From assembly GCA_016840025.1 (NCBI GenBank), contig JAEOTF010000479.1, positions 1 through 64,000 of the forward strand: a DNA stretch of 64,000 bases, in the 5' to 3' direction. The translations under genes and the position numbers were made by a program. The notes below the pieces were generated by a model. It was not told where the DNA came from. It made no database searches and saw nothing but the letters and a program-made list of their open reading frames with translations. Position 1 is the first letter of the stretch. Every line of letters begins with the position of its first letter. The stretch comes from Candidatus Hodarchaeota archaeon. GTDB taxonomy: Archaea > Asgardarchaeota > Heimdallarchaeia > Hodarchaeales > YT1-039. Of this stretch, positions 8,690 to 19,700 are shown piece by piece.

Positions 8690-9763
8690 GTGTTAAGATC
8701 AAAAAGGGGCTATTTGGCGTCAGAAATTTGTAGATATCGGGTTGTAGACCGGTATTCAAAGAATATTGGTAAAATCAAAGATCTAATGATAAATCCTATT
8801 TCCTATCTTGTCGAATATATTGTAGCAGGAGCCAATTATCTTATTCCTGCCTCTTTAATTGATAATGATGATTCCACTAAAAAAATTATTACTCTCTCTC
8901 AAATGAAAGAGGAATTGACACGCTGGAAGATAAAAAGTAATTATCCTAAAAATTGTCAATGCTATACAAAAATGAAAAATATAATCGCATATGACTTTAC
9001 TGGGGATAAATTAGGTCCTATTAAGAATATTGCTTATCATACTGGCTTACGAGTTGATCTATTAATTGGCAAAAAAAACTTCATGGATTTTCTCGCACCA
9101 GATTATTTTGTAGTTCCAACGGAGAATGTGTGCCAATTATCGGAAGAATATGCTTTACTTAGTGTATCGAAGGGTGATCTTGAAGTTATCAACCTAACTG
9201 GATTTGAACATCTTTTTGCAAAAACTCGTCAAGACTATGGGCATAAAAAACGGTATGTTATAGTTGAAGCGCCAATTACCACAATCAACTTTTATCTTCA
9301 ACAACGAGAGGAAATTTTACAAGAAGTGACCGAGACCCTATTTATTGAAGAACTTGACATCTCAAATGAAGCAAAACTAACTAAATTTGTCAAATTATTT
9401 AATACAATACTAGCTACCTCTCCAGATACTTACATCCCCCTTTGTAAGGATGATGCAAGAAAGTACTTCAATTGTGGGACATTTCTTGTTCTCCACTCCC
9501 ACCAAGCAATTGGTTATTCTCATGTATGTATAGGAAATCACGAGGAGTCTGATGAAGAGATTGGTGTTGTTGCTGGAATTGGCGTACACCCGTTACATCG
9601 AGGGAAATACATTGCCTTAGCGCTGATTGATCGCTCCCTGAAGTATCTGATTGAAAATCAAGTCGATAAAATCCAAGCAGATATTTATGAATTAAATATC
9701 CCTTCCTTGAAATTATTTTCTTCATTAGGGTTTCGAGAAGTAGGAGAGACATTCCTAGTCTAA
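8690..9763 (+). CDS. PRC-barrel and GNAT acetyltransferase fusion protein
   Basis: 357-aa protein with two PRC-barrel-like beta units at the N-terminus: residues about 10-60, with YRVVDRYSKNIGKIKDLMI; and 95-160, with IAYDFTGDKLGPIKNI. A GNAT N-acetyltransferase domain follows (about 188-357), with acetyl-CoA loop GVHPLHRGKYIA near 298 and the closing LFSSLGFREVGE. PRC barrels usually mediate protein contacts, for example in RNA processing, photosynthetic and division proteins. The fusion may place an acetyltransferase on a specific partner. The GTG start at 8690 is supported by a strong GGAGG at 8678-8682, seven bases upstream. The acetyl acceptor is unknown. Confidence 0.8.
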   Translation: MLRSKRGYLASEICRYRVVDRYSKNIGKIKDLMINPISYLVEYIVAGANYLIPASLIDNDDSTKKIITLSQMKEELTRWKIKSNYPKNCQCYTKMKNIIAYDFTGDKLGPIKNIAYHTGLRVDLLIGKKNFMDFLAPDYFVVPTENVCQLSEEYALLSVSKGDLEVINLTGFEHLFAKTRQDYGHKKRYVIVEAPITTINFYLQQREEILQEVTETLFIEELDISNEAKLTKFVKLFNTILATSPDTYIPLCKDDARKYFNCGTFLVLHSHQAIGYSHVCIGNHEESDEEIGVVAGIGVHPLHRGKYIALALIDRSLKYLIENQVDKIQADIYELNIPSLKLFSSLGFREVGETFLV

Positions 9764-9899
9764 TGAAAACAAAAATCGTTGTACTTAACTTCATGATATC
9801 CGCAGGTGGGGCTGGAATAACTCAATAATGCCATTGTATCAGCAGATATCGTCTATATGCGTTTTTATTTACAATTTCAGAGGATAATATTCCTAATTC

Positions 9900-12206
9900 T
9901 TATTGTTCTGATCCCATTTTCCTCTTTCTCAACAATCTGAATACAAAAGTTCCTCCAATTATAACCGCAGCTGCTAAGCCAATAAGTACCCCAATGATAA
10001 AGAGTGTTTCATCATCTCCAAAAAGGGCTTCTTCTTCAACGGTGTAACCATACATTCCACCATTATTATCCGCTAATGCTTGATTCCCAGCTTTATCATA
10101 AGCAGTGATGTAAAATAACACTTCTGTGTCTTTATCCATTTTGGGGATGGTACAAGTAGCATTGTAAGTTATTACATCCCATTCCATCTCTACTTCAACC
10201 CAAGTTGTACCAAAATCAGTTGAATAGAATAATGAAGCATTTTTAAAACCTGCTGCTGCAGAAGGTTCTTCAATAAAAGCAGAAATTGTAACAGTATCAT
10301 CTGGTGTAGGGGTCTCGGGAGAAATAGTGATATCTTGGATAGTTGGAGAGGTTGAATCATCTACTTCAATCATATAATGATTACCAATTTCGTAAGCTGT
10401 ACCTATATTCCCTGCAAAGTCACTGAATTCAAAGTAAATCAAGATGAAATCACCATACTGAGTAGTAATATTCAATGAACCTACAAAACAAGTTGGATCG
10501 GTTTCTGAACGTGTCATCGGAGTAATGTCCCACTCCTCTTCTCCAAACAACCGATAAGACATATTAACCGCAGCTGTACCAAGTCCATTTGAGTCGTTCA
10601 TATAAACTTGTACTTGTCCAGTTTCATCATAAGTAATAGGATCAGGATTTGTTTCTATTTCCATTAAATCAGGAGAATTAAGATCATGAGGAGTGATTCG
10701 TAATGTAACATTTTTTGGTACACTATTAGCAATAACCAATATACTGAGGTAATTCCCAACTGGATCTTTATCGATTCCAGTAATATAGGCTGTGTTTAGG
10801 ATATCAACTTTTGTACCCATCTGAGCGGGGTGGGTAATATTTGAGGTACTATCAAATAAATAGAAATCAATTCCTGTTAAATCATCACATGATAAATAGC
10901 TATCATAATCAAAATAAGATGCTGTTTTCCATTCTATCAGATGTGCCCTATTCGCACTTGTCAGTACGAAGTCTAACTCTGTTCCTTCCGCGATAATATC
11001 ATAAGATTCATGGTACTCTAATCTAAATTCCCCTTGTTCAGTTGCCCACGTAGTACTAATCTCAATGTATAAAAAGTCCTTACCTTGCAGTATAAGCTCT
11101 CTACCATTAATGACAACGCCTTCTGTTTCTCCAAGTCCAGATACTGCACTTTCTTGATAAAGTGTAGAGAGGTTTGGATCCAGATAAATCCTCAGTTTTA
11201 AATCTAAATCCTCAGAATAAGCTACAATTGTACTATAATCATAATGGTTCACCTGAACAATGAAATAAGCCTCCCTATCCCCGCTTAACGCATCTAATGA
11301 ACCATTATACGATATTCCATCTGTAAGGGAATATGCTGTTTTTCCCTCAATGATGAAGTATGAGTTAATTTGATAATTATAATAGCCCGATCCAGATTTA
11401 CGAACTAAAATGATTGCGTAATAACCTGTTTCATTGAATTCTAGGCCGTTTAATTCTTCTGCCTCATTTACTCCTCCTGAGTTACCTAAATAAAGAGGTT
11501 TATCGGATGAAGAGTTACCTTTTGTAATATACAAGTCTAAGTCAAGAGTAAGCGCATATTCATCTGGAACAACACTGATATTATAACGAAAATTGGGATC
11601 AACATAGAAATCATAAACATCAATGATTTCCTGCTGGGTGAATAATCCTAATCCAGAACTAAGTGGTTGATTTTGCACTATTGACTTAGTATAATTCTCC
11701 ATCTCTAACCAACAAACCCCTTCTCCATCTGTCCTATTCAAAAACACGGAATAGTTCAATTTTTCATCTAATGACCTGCCCTCTATTCCCACCCATGAAA
11801 TAGAAGATTGATTACTAGCAGAAGTTTCATTTATCAAATATGGAGGTACGAAACTGGTTGAGTTTGTTGATAGTGAAAGAGAAGCAGCTAAAGATTGTGA
11901 TTCATTCATTTTTAAACCTAGAACAGTATAACCAAATCTAGGAGCTATACATTGGAAAGTAGAATTAGTGATTGAACTATTCAAGGTACTAGGTATAACA
12001 GTATTGTGTGATAATTCACCCTTCTTCGCTATATGTGTCTCTGTATCACTAGATCGTTTAATGATTTGTTGAAACTCCAAAGGAAAGTTCCTACCAAGTT
12101 CATCATGTAACGATAAATTACCGCTCATTAAGGCGAGATTAGATAAAATAATTAAGACCAAGAATAATCCGAATCGAAATTTTAGTATCGTTTTGCTCAA
12201 TTGCAT
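9900..12206 (-). CDS. Membrane-anchored surface protein with PPC-like and Ig-like domains
   Basis: 768-aa exported protein, last gene of a three-gene minus operon (3-base gap after the upstream gene). It has a signal peptide (about 1-30, hydrophobic FGLFLVLIILSNLALM). Beta-rich modules follow, including a pre-peptidase C-terminal-like region around 195-285 (DVYDFYVDPNFRYNISV, YYAIILVRKSG). Two FN3/Ig-like modules lie near 520-715; the second opens with SPTIQDITISPETPTPDDTV. A C-terminal helix (about 733-757, IGVLIGLAAAVIIGG) and a basic RLLRKRK stop-transfer follow. N-x-S/T sequons are abundant. No catalytic residues are recognised, so it is probably structural or adhesive. Confidence 0.85.
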   Translation of the reverse strand: MQLSKTILKFRFGLFLVLIILSNLALMSGNLSLHDELGRNFPLEFQQIIKRSSDTETHIAKKGELSHNTVIPSTLNSSITNSTFQCIAPRFGYTVLGLKMNESQSLAASLSLSTNSTSFVPPYLINETSASNQSSISWVGIEGRSLDEKLNYSVFLNRTDGEGVCWLEMENYTKSIVQNQPLSSGLGLFTQQEIIDVYDFYVDPNFRYNISVVPDEYALTLDLDLYITKGNSSSDKPLYLGNSGGVNEAEELNGLEFNETGYYAIILVRKSGSGYYNYQINSYFIIEGKTAYSLTDGISYNGSLDALSGDREAYFIVQVNHYDYSTIVAYSEDLDLKLRIYLDPNLSTLYQESAVSGLGETEGVVINGRELILQGKDFLYIEISTTWATEQGEFRLEYHESYDIIAEGTELDFVLTSANRAHLIEWKTASYFDYDSYLSCDDLTGIDFYLFDSTSNITHPAQMGTKVDILNTAYITGIDKDPVGNYLSILVIANSVPKNVTLRITPHDLNSPDLMEIETNPDPITYDETGQVQVYMNDSNGLGTAAVNMSYRLFGEEEWDITPMTRSETDPTCFVGSLNITTQYGDFILIYFEFSDFAGNIGTAYEIGNHYMIEVDDSTSPTIQDITISPETPTPDDTVTISAFIEEPSAAAGFKNASLFYSTDFGTTWVEVEMEWDVITYNATCTIPKMDKDTEVLFYITAYDKAGNQALADNNGGMYGYTVEEEALFGDDETLFIIGVLIGLAAAVIIGGTFVFRLLRKRKMGSEQ

Positions 12207-12209
12207 TTA

Positions 12210-15200
12210 TTAATTTCCTCCATTAATTTCGTCTATTTGATTTAAGGAAGTTTCTTCCTTATCTATATCTACATCTAAGTCTCCTTTTTTTCTTCTAAAC
12301 CTGTTAAGACCCCATTTTGTTCTCCATAATAGGATTCCTCCTCCCCCAATGGCTCCAAGAATCCCTAAAGTTGTAAGAATTAATCTAATAGGCGTCTCAA
12401 CTGATTTCTCTCGATAAATAAGAATTGTTGTCATATTATAATTTCCTACTTGATCTTGCACCTTTATGCCAATAACGTTCCAACCTTCCAGAAGTGATAC
12501 GAGATAACCTCTCTCATAAGTAAGATTATTTGTTTTTGTACCAATTATCACTTGGGAAGTTACAGTTAAACCTTCAGGGTCATAGGTAGTCCAGTTAACC
12601 CAGATTTGATCTGAATCGACCGTTGTTGCGTTTTTAGGGGTATCTATGATTAGAATCGGTGCATTTACATCTACAAAAACGAAGAACGATGTATTTGTAG
12701 ACAATCCGACGTAGTTTTTGGCAGTTATTTGTATACTAGCATTTCCTACTGGAAGTTCAAGAGTCGTGCTACTTCCATTAACCTCAATAGGAGTTGCTTC
12801 ATTGATAGATATTAGCGTTTCAGCAATTCCAGTTTCAACATCAGTCGCACTCCAGCTCACAAAGAATTCCATATTATTAGTTTGGGTATATGCCTCTGTA
12901 GGATGAATTCTTTCCAATAAAGGTACAGTGGTGTCTTGAGATTTTTGAAATATGCAAGTAAATATTGAAGTAAATCCCTGATCATCCTCTGCAGTGATGT
13001 TCATAGAGTAAAATCCAGGTAATGTGGTAAAAATCCATCCTGACCAGTGTGTGAGATTTTGTTGAATAAGAGTTGTCGTAGAACCATCTGCAAATGTAAC
13101 ATAGGCATTAACAACGGTTCCATTGTCAATAATTCGCGTTTGAAGTGTGGTATTGTAAAGAAGACTTGTATCGGGTTGTGGATCAATTAAGTAAATTTTA
13201 GGAGGAGACTCCTGAATATTGCCTGCTAGAATTTCAAGACTTGATGAATAAATCCAAAATTTGTTATTATATAAAGCTCGAGCCTCTATAGTATGCCAAC
13301 CTCTTGAAAGTGTCAGATTTGCAGAATAATAAATACCATTATCCGAATCAGTGATATTCATCCATGGCTGAGCGCCTACTCTCAGCCATACACTATTAAT
13401 ACTACTATTTGGCTGAATAAGCACCCAAAAAGGAGTAAGAGTATCTGGACTTATAGAAAAATCAATAGAACTAACGATAACCTCAATTTTTGGTATGGAA
13501 TCAATACCAAGCCAGTTCAATGCAGTAGTGAGTAATGATAAACGAGAAGAATCATTACCCGCATTACTTAAAGATAAACCAAGGGTTAAAACGGAATAAG
13601 TTGCATTATATACAACTCCAATTGATTTGTTTTCTCCTGAAGTACTCAATGTAGATAAAACAGTTTGGGCATCCGCTGCAGGAGTTATAGTTTGGAAAGA
13701 AGAGAGGGAACTTAATGTTAAACTCTCGTTTTCAAAAGGTGAATTTGCAATACCTGTTATATTTTCTACATCTATCGTTGGTTTTGATGGGAGACATCTT
13801 AAGAACTGGAACATAAAGGGAGTTACACCAAATTGAGAAGCAATTTGTGAACCAGCTAGAAAAAGTGATCTTCCAGCTCCAAGGAAATGCTCTAATTCTC
13901 TAAGAAGGTCAGATGGAATCATGAATTGCGAATCGTTACCGAAAATCCAGATAATTGTGGGATACATAAGCAACGTCGCTGAATCCGGAATTCCTGATGT
14001 ATTTACTAACCAAATATCATACCCAATTCCCATTTGATTGAATGCTTTGATATAAGGGAGTTCTTCTAGAGAACCTTGGTCATTATCAATAAGAAGAAAT
14101 GCGCCTAAGGTTTTCTTTACTTGAAAAATTGTTAGAGCTTCTGATTCAATTCCTTGACCATCCTGCACTTTAGCATAAAGTGTGTGAATGCCCTCTTGAT
14201 CTTTAGGATCCCATATATCAACATAAATCCCATTTGATTGCGAATCGGTAATATCGACCCATTCAGAATCATCGATTTTATACTGAACAAAATCCACCCC
14301 TTCATCTGCATCTGAAGCTGCTATACGTATAGTAATTAGAGATGAATCATAAAGCGTTTCTCCTTCTTTAGGCGTTAATATGCTCACTTTTGGCGGAATT
14401 TCGCCAAAAATCGTAATTGAACCCAAATCATAAGAAATTTGTTCTCCTTCGATTGAACGGATATGAATTCCTACTTCAACCTGACTATTTTGACTAAAAC
14501 CAGGGAGAATACTTTCTAATATTACATTTCGACTGTTTTCATTAAAATGGAGTGTATATAGTGGATAACGGGCAGAATTACCGTCCGTGATATTATGCCA
14601 TAAAACACCAACCGAATAACCAAACATACTCATCCCTAATTGGGAAGAAAGGGACCCAGTTATTACAATAGGTTCATACTCATATGGTTGGTCAGGTAAG
14701 ATTGTAATTTCTGATAGTGTGAGATTTGGTTTAGAAGCTGCATAAAGAGAATAGGATGAAGTAAGACGAGTTGATTCTTTATCAAAATAATCAATCGCAG
14801 TAATCCTAAACTGAATGGGAGAATCTATAGATTCTGGAATCCTACATTTAAGTAAGAATCTATTATTAGATAATTCAACTAAATTTGAAGTATTAACAAT
14901 TGTTTTAAAAGTAATACTATCACTAGTATAGTCAACAATTAACCGTTTTATTCCTGAGTCATCCCAAGCCTTTACTACTAAATCAAAGTACCAATTTTCT
15001 GGAAAATCCAAGCCTTCTGCTAAGTAAACTTGTTCTAATGTTGGAACGTCTATATCAGTGAAAGGTTGAACCTCTATAAATCTCTTACCAGTGGAATAGG
15101 TGTTTCCTGCCCGATCTGACGCTTTTAGTTGGTAATAAACTCTTTCTACTCCTTTTGGGGATGCTGGAATTTGTATTGGCAGAAATGGACTGAATGGAGC

Positions 15201-16646
15201 TTTACCATCGTCTAAACCATTACTAAAATCGGAATCACCATCTAGGGAGTATTCAAGCCAACAACCGCCATAATAATCCAATCCTGATTGATAATCTATC
15301 ATTCCCCAAGCAAGATTGGTGGGAATCTCTTCTCTAGCTTGGTCAATTTGAAAAGATATTTCTTCAGGTTTCTTTGTATCCACTTCAGAGGGCGCTTGTA
15401 TTGTAAAACTTGTTACATCAGTAACAGAACTACCTCCTAAGTCAACAAAGGTTTGTCTTATACTTATAGAATCTCCTGCAGAAAATGCACGACAACGTAC
15501 AACCATTACTCTGATTGGGCCAGTATCTAAATTATAAAAGTAACCTGGTGCAACGGCAGGAAGATCATCTAGCATAGGATATTCTGGATGAAATAGAGAA
15601 ACATAAGGGGCGTTATTAATGCTAACTTCTACCCCACTTGTTGGTAGTGTTTGATAAACTACTCGATTAGTAATATCATCTGAAATTCCTAAGGCTAAAA
15701 GAAGATAATCTTGAGTTGTTGGATTGGTGTTAGATGTAAATTTGAGTTGGACAATTGGTGCCTCGTTATCACTTTGTGTGTTTGCGACTACAGAAATCGT
15801 ATAAAATTGCTGTTGATTTGTGTTCTCAACCCATTGACCCCATATATCACGGAAACCAACAGCTAATGATAATGAAGTGCCTGGAGCAGCAGTGACATTA
15901 AATGAAGAAGCATATATAACACCTAAATCTAATTCTTCCCATACAGTAGACATGGCTATAGGAAAGAGTTGTTGATATTTCCAACTTTCCGCATCAGCAG
16001 GTGTTGTAGAGTACCGAACTTCTACCTGTGCACTTTCCGGATTAGTGACACTACTAACAACAGCAGCTACTGCTAATTGTCCACCTGAAACAACTGAAGA
16101 TGTAGGTGATATCAATACATCCTCTATTACGGGATTTGAGACCTGAGAAGATGAAACAACAGTATATTGAAAACCATCTTCCTTAGGAATTTGGATTTTA
16201 TTCCCAGCATTATCAAAAACTAATACCCGATAATAAACAGTCGTTCCAACTTCTTGAGGAGGTAATATACAATAATATGATGCTTTTGAATCGGATAATC
16301 TGTTTCCTGCAACGATTTGCCACACATTTCCTTCTAAAGAGTACTGACACCACACTTCAGCAATCCCTGACTCAAAATCAACCACCCCTTCTAAAATTAC
16401 CGTTGCATGATCTATTGAAGTAATTAGGTTTTCTTGCGGTTCTAACCTAATCCTACGAACAGCAGGTGGAGTTAGATCAAGGTATTGACGTGAGGAGTTG
16501 TTTACTGATTGAAAAGGATTTGATAACGAAGGTAACTTTCTATCGTAATTGTCTAAATCCGCAGAGTTCTGGATTTGGGGAGTATTTAATGAAGAAAATA
16601 ATATGATAAGTATTATGCTCATAATTAAGAATTGTTTTCTTATCAT
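12210..16646 (-). CDS. Giant membrane-anchored surface protein with Ig-like repeats and GATase-like domain
   Basis: About 1478 aa. I prefer the ATG at 16646 (MIRKQFLIMSIILIILFSS, a clean signal peptide) over an ATG at 16715 that adds 23 residues. Ig/FN3-like modules fill the protein. Several contain a 'Y.L.G..W' strand and an 'AxDxAGN' end (residues 85-185, 455-550, 775-865 in the longer numbering). A Rossmann-like insert around 871-1080 (FLLIDNDQ, YPTIIWIFGND, LEHFLGAGRSLFLAG) matches glutamine-amidotransferase-like domains seen in secreted proteins. No catalytic Cys triad was identified. A C-terminal helix near 1447-1470 and a charged tail follow. It sits 8 bases or more after the upstream 1904-aa gene and 3 bases before the 768-aa gene. 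Confidence 0.85.
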   Translation of the reverse strand: MIRKQFLIMSIILIILFSSLNTPQIQNSADLDNYDRKLPSLSNPFQSVNNSSRQYLDLTPPAVRRIRLEPQENLITSIDHATVILEGVVDFESGIAEVWCQYSLEGNVWQIVAGNRLSDSKASYYCILPPQEVGTTVYYRVLVFDNAGNKIQIPKEDGFQYTVVSSSQVSNPVIEDVLISPTSSVVSGGQLAVAAVVSSVTNPESAQVEVRYSTTPADAESWKYQQLFPIAMSTVWEELDLGVIYASSFNVTAAPGTSLSLAVGFRDIWGQWVENTNQQQFYTISVVANTQSDNEAPIVQLKFTSNTNPTTQDYLLLALGISDDITNRVVYQTLPTSGVEVSINNAPYVSLFHPEYPMLDDLPAVAPGYFYNLDTGPIRVMVVRCRAFSAGDSISIRQTFVDLGGSSVTDVTSFTIQAPSEVDTKKPEEISFQIDQAREEIPTNLAWGMIDYQSGLDYYGGCWLEYSLDGDSDFSNGLDDGKAPFSPFLPIQIPASPKGVERVYYQLKASDRAGNTYSTGKRFIEVQPFTDIDVPTLEQVYLAEGLDFPENWYFDLVVKAWDDSGIKRLIVDYTSDSITFKTIVNTSNLVELSNNRFLLKCRIPESIDSPIQFRITAIDYFDKESTRLTSSYSLYAASKPNLTLSEITILPDQPYEYEPIVITGSLSSQLGMSMFGYSVGVLWHNITDGNSARYPLYTLHFNENSRNVILESILPGFSQNSQVEVGIHIRSIEGEQISYDLGSITIFGEIPPKVSILTPKEGETLYDSSLITIRIAASDADEGVDFVQYKIDDSEWVDITDSQSNGIYVDIWDPKDQEGIHTLYAKVQDGQGIESEALTIFQVKKTLGAFLLIDNDQGSLEELPYIKAFNQMGIGYDIWLVNTSGIPDSATLLMYPTIIWIFGNDSQFMIPSDLLRELEHFLGAGRSLFLAGSQIASQFGVTPFMFQFLRCLPSKPTIDVENITGIANSPFENESLTLSSLSSFQTITPAADAQTVLSTLSTSGENKSIGVVYNATYSVLTLGLSLSNAGNDSSRLSLLTTALNWLGIDSIPKIEVIVSSIDFSISPDTLTPFWVLIQPNSSINSVWLRVGAQPWMNITDSDNGIYYSANLTLSRGWHTIEARALYNNKFWIYSSSLEILAGNIQESPPKIYLIDPQPDTSLLYNTTLQTRIIDNGTVVNAYVTFADGSTTTLIQQNLTHWSGWIFTTLPGFYSMNITAEDDQGFTSIFTCIFQKSQDTTVPLLERIHPTEAYTQTNNMEFFVSWSATDVETGIAETLISINEATPIEVNGSSTTLELPVGNASIQITAKNYVGLSTNTSFFVFVDVNAPILIIDTPKNATTVDSDQIWVNWTTYDPEGLTVTSQVIIGTKTNNLTYERGYLVSLLEGWNVIGIKVQDQVGNYNMTTILIYREKSVETPIRLILTTLGILGAIGGGGILLWRTKWGLNRFRRKKGDLDVDIDKEETSLNQIDEINGGN

Positions 16647-16723
16647 TTGAAAGAATAGCGTTTTAGTTTTCAGTTTTAGACTACCCCTATAATATAGATT
16701 CACAAATTGTAACATTTATGACC

Positions 16724-19700
16724 TCAATCAGCTAATTCAAAAATAGTTAGCGCAATTTCACTCACACCTGCTTCACAATTAAAGGCAGCTCCCAAGGCTA
16801 ATAACCCCAATTCGCCGTACTGGAATCCTTTATTCCATTTTTCATAACTACAAGTTGGTTTACCATTATCCTGTTCTCGACCAGGGTTATATTCTTTTGA
16901 AGAACATTTCCACCAACCATTTTTCCACTCTTTACCGTCATCTCCATAAAAATGTTGAATCTTATAGGGAACAGGTAAAAAGCTAAGGAAAAGATATTTG
17001 ATTGTTTTCGTAGTTATATCCTCACCATCTACTCCCTCAATTAATGGGGTCAAGAATTCTAGTAACGCCTGTATAATATTTATTATGATATCAAATAAAT
17101 TCGCAATGACATCAGTGAAATCTTTCCATGAAAAATCAAAAATAAGCTCCCCAATACTATAAAGATATTGCCAAATCTCCTTCCCCAAAAGAACAGCAAA
17201 GTAGGGAGTTAGTAATGTTGAGAACCATTGGTTCGGCCATTCTGCATTATACCTTTTCCAATATTCGTTTCCTTTCTCGTCTGTTATTTTAAAGAAATTA
17301 ATATTGCTAAAATACATGCTCTTATTAGTACCTGGAGGAGCTTCAAGTGACCAATAAGTAATAGGATATGCGATCAACGTAACGAGTTGACCCAATGTGG
17401 GAATCCAATCAAGCCAAAACAGTTCTTGTAGTTTATAAGCTAATCCTTCGTCTATCCATGTCTGATTTACCAGACCCGGACGCCACGGGTAAGCAAATAT
17501 GGTAAGTAAGGCCTCCTCAAAAAAAGCGTTCAAGCTCATGTCGCCAATATCTTTATAATTGTCACTTATGAAGAAAGCCCACGCAAGCACATCTTCAGTC
17601 ACCATTACGATTAATTTCCCTATGTGCCCCCATAAACTATCTCCAGGAAGTAGATGTTGATATGCTTTGCAACCTAATCTAACTAGTCTTAATGATAAAC
17701 CCTTCCACCACGTGTCGATATCACTATGAATTCCTGAGGTAGATGCTTGAGGAGATCTGGAATTTTGGGAAGATCCCCTTTTTCCTAAAGGACTTAAAAA
17801 TTCACCTACTTCCTTAAATATATATACAGGGATTAAGAGAAGATCAATAACTCCACCCAGTAATCTTAATGGAATATCGAATAAGATAGTGTTCACAAAA
17901 GTATTCAGAATCTTCTCAATAAGATTTCCCACAATAGTCATGAGCATTCTTAGATTATCGACTGTCCAATTTATTGCAGCTGAGCTTACTCTTTGGAATA
18001 AATCCTTTATTCCCGAAAAATCAAATTTTATTAAAAGAGAAAAAACTTCCATTAATATTCCAAGTAACTTTTCAACTGGTATAGATATTTTTCCAAATAA
18101 TTGCTCAAAATTCTGAATATCTGTCTCATTAAGACCAAACAAATTCGTAAGAATATCATCCAATAAGCCTAAGTGACTTCCAAAACCAGAAAAAATCTGA
18201 TCTGTTGGGAGTATACTGGCGAATGTCTCCTCATTTGTCTTTGTTGATGAGAAAATTGGTATTGTAGGAATATCGAAGCTTGGTAAATCATCAAATGTGG
18301 TTGAATCCGGTGCAAGAGAGGCTAAACCATTCGCTATTTGGTTTAACCCATCTTTCATTATTGTACCTATTGAACCAATAAAATCAGGCATAAGTGCGTC
18401 TTTAAAGTCCTTAATCACATTATAGGTCTTACTAAAAATATCACCCAGAAGGTCTAGAATATCCACACCAATAGCGTCGAGTACTATAACTAAAAGCTCA
18501 AGTCCTTTGGTAAGCACTAACTTCATTAAGGCTTTTTTAACAATTGAACTGAGAGGATTCAATATATCTGCTGCTAGCGACATTCCTGCTACAACTGATT
18601 GCCAAACTTCTTCCCAGCTATCAGGCCAGTCACTCCAATCTGCATTTTTGAACATATCAATTATATTTTCCACTTTATCAATGAGATCCTGTCCTATATC
18701 AGAAAAAAATCCATCTGTAAGATTATCTAATTCCATCAGTCCTTCAGCCAGCCATCGCACTGAATCAGGAACCTCAATACCTTCCAACGCTTCCTCTAAA
18801 GTCTCTGTATTATTTAGATCTGTGATTTCTCCATCTAATGTTGATAAAATATCTATACCTTCTTCATAAATGGGCACAGGAAATAAAATCGTATTTGGAT
18901 CTAGATCATCCGTCCAAGTTTTTAGAGAATAATCTTGGGCTAAATCGATCCAAGCCTTAAATTCTGCAAAAGTAACGTGGTTGTCGTCATTGCATACCTC
19001 ACAAGAGGTGCCAGCAGGACCTATGCCATCATGGGGTAAGGGGCACGGAAAACCGGTTAAAAAACCATCAGAACTAATTGGACTAGGAACTGCAATTGTT
19101 AAAGGGAATTCATCTTCAGTATATCCATTCCACCCCTCAAAAAATGCTAAATCTTCACGAGGAGTCAATGTGACATAAATATATCCACCCACATCAATTG
19201 GTGAATCGATTCGTTCTTGAGTAAAATCAAACCCCTCATCCAATGCACAAGTGGTGATATTTGAATAAACTGTAGGAAAGTCAATATCAAATATATTGCC
19301 ATAAGTCTCCTGAAATTCAGTTTTTAATGTTGAATACTCCCGCGAGATTAAAGTTACTAAAGGATCTCCAATTGTTACCCACTCAAATCCTGTTAGAAAT
19401 GCATTTGGGGTAGAACCTCTCCTGTCTGCCTCATTAGGTGGATTAAATGTAAAACGAACATCGGTACCTACTCCTTCTGCAGAGAAATAAGGATAAGCAT
19501 CTATTGCCTCAAAAAAATTGTTCCATCTCTCTACATCTAATGCAGGTTCATTACTTACAAGAAGCGTTTTTACTGTATCAACTGCCACCTCTAATTTCTC
19601 TGGTTCAGTTATATTAAGGCTAGTCTGCATAGAATTAGTAACATACGCTTCTGTAAGGGAGGGAGATGATCTTAGAAATGCTTTTACTGAATCAGTTATG

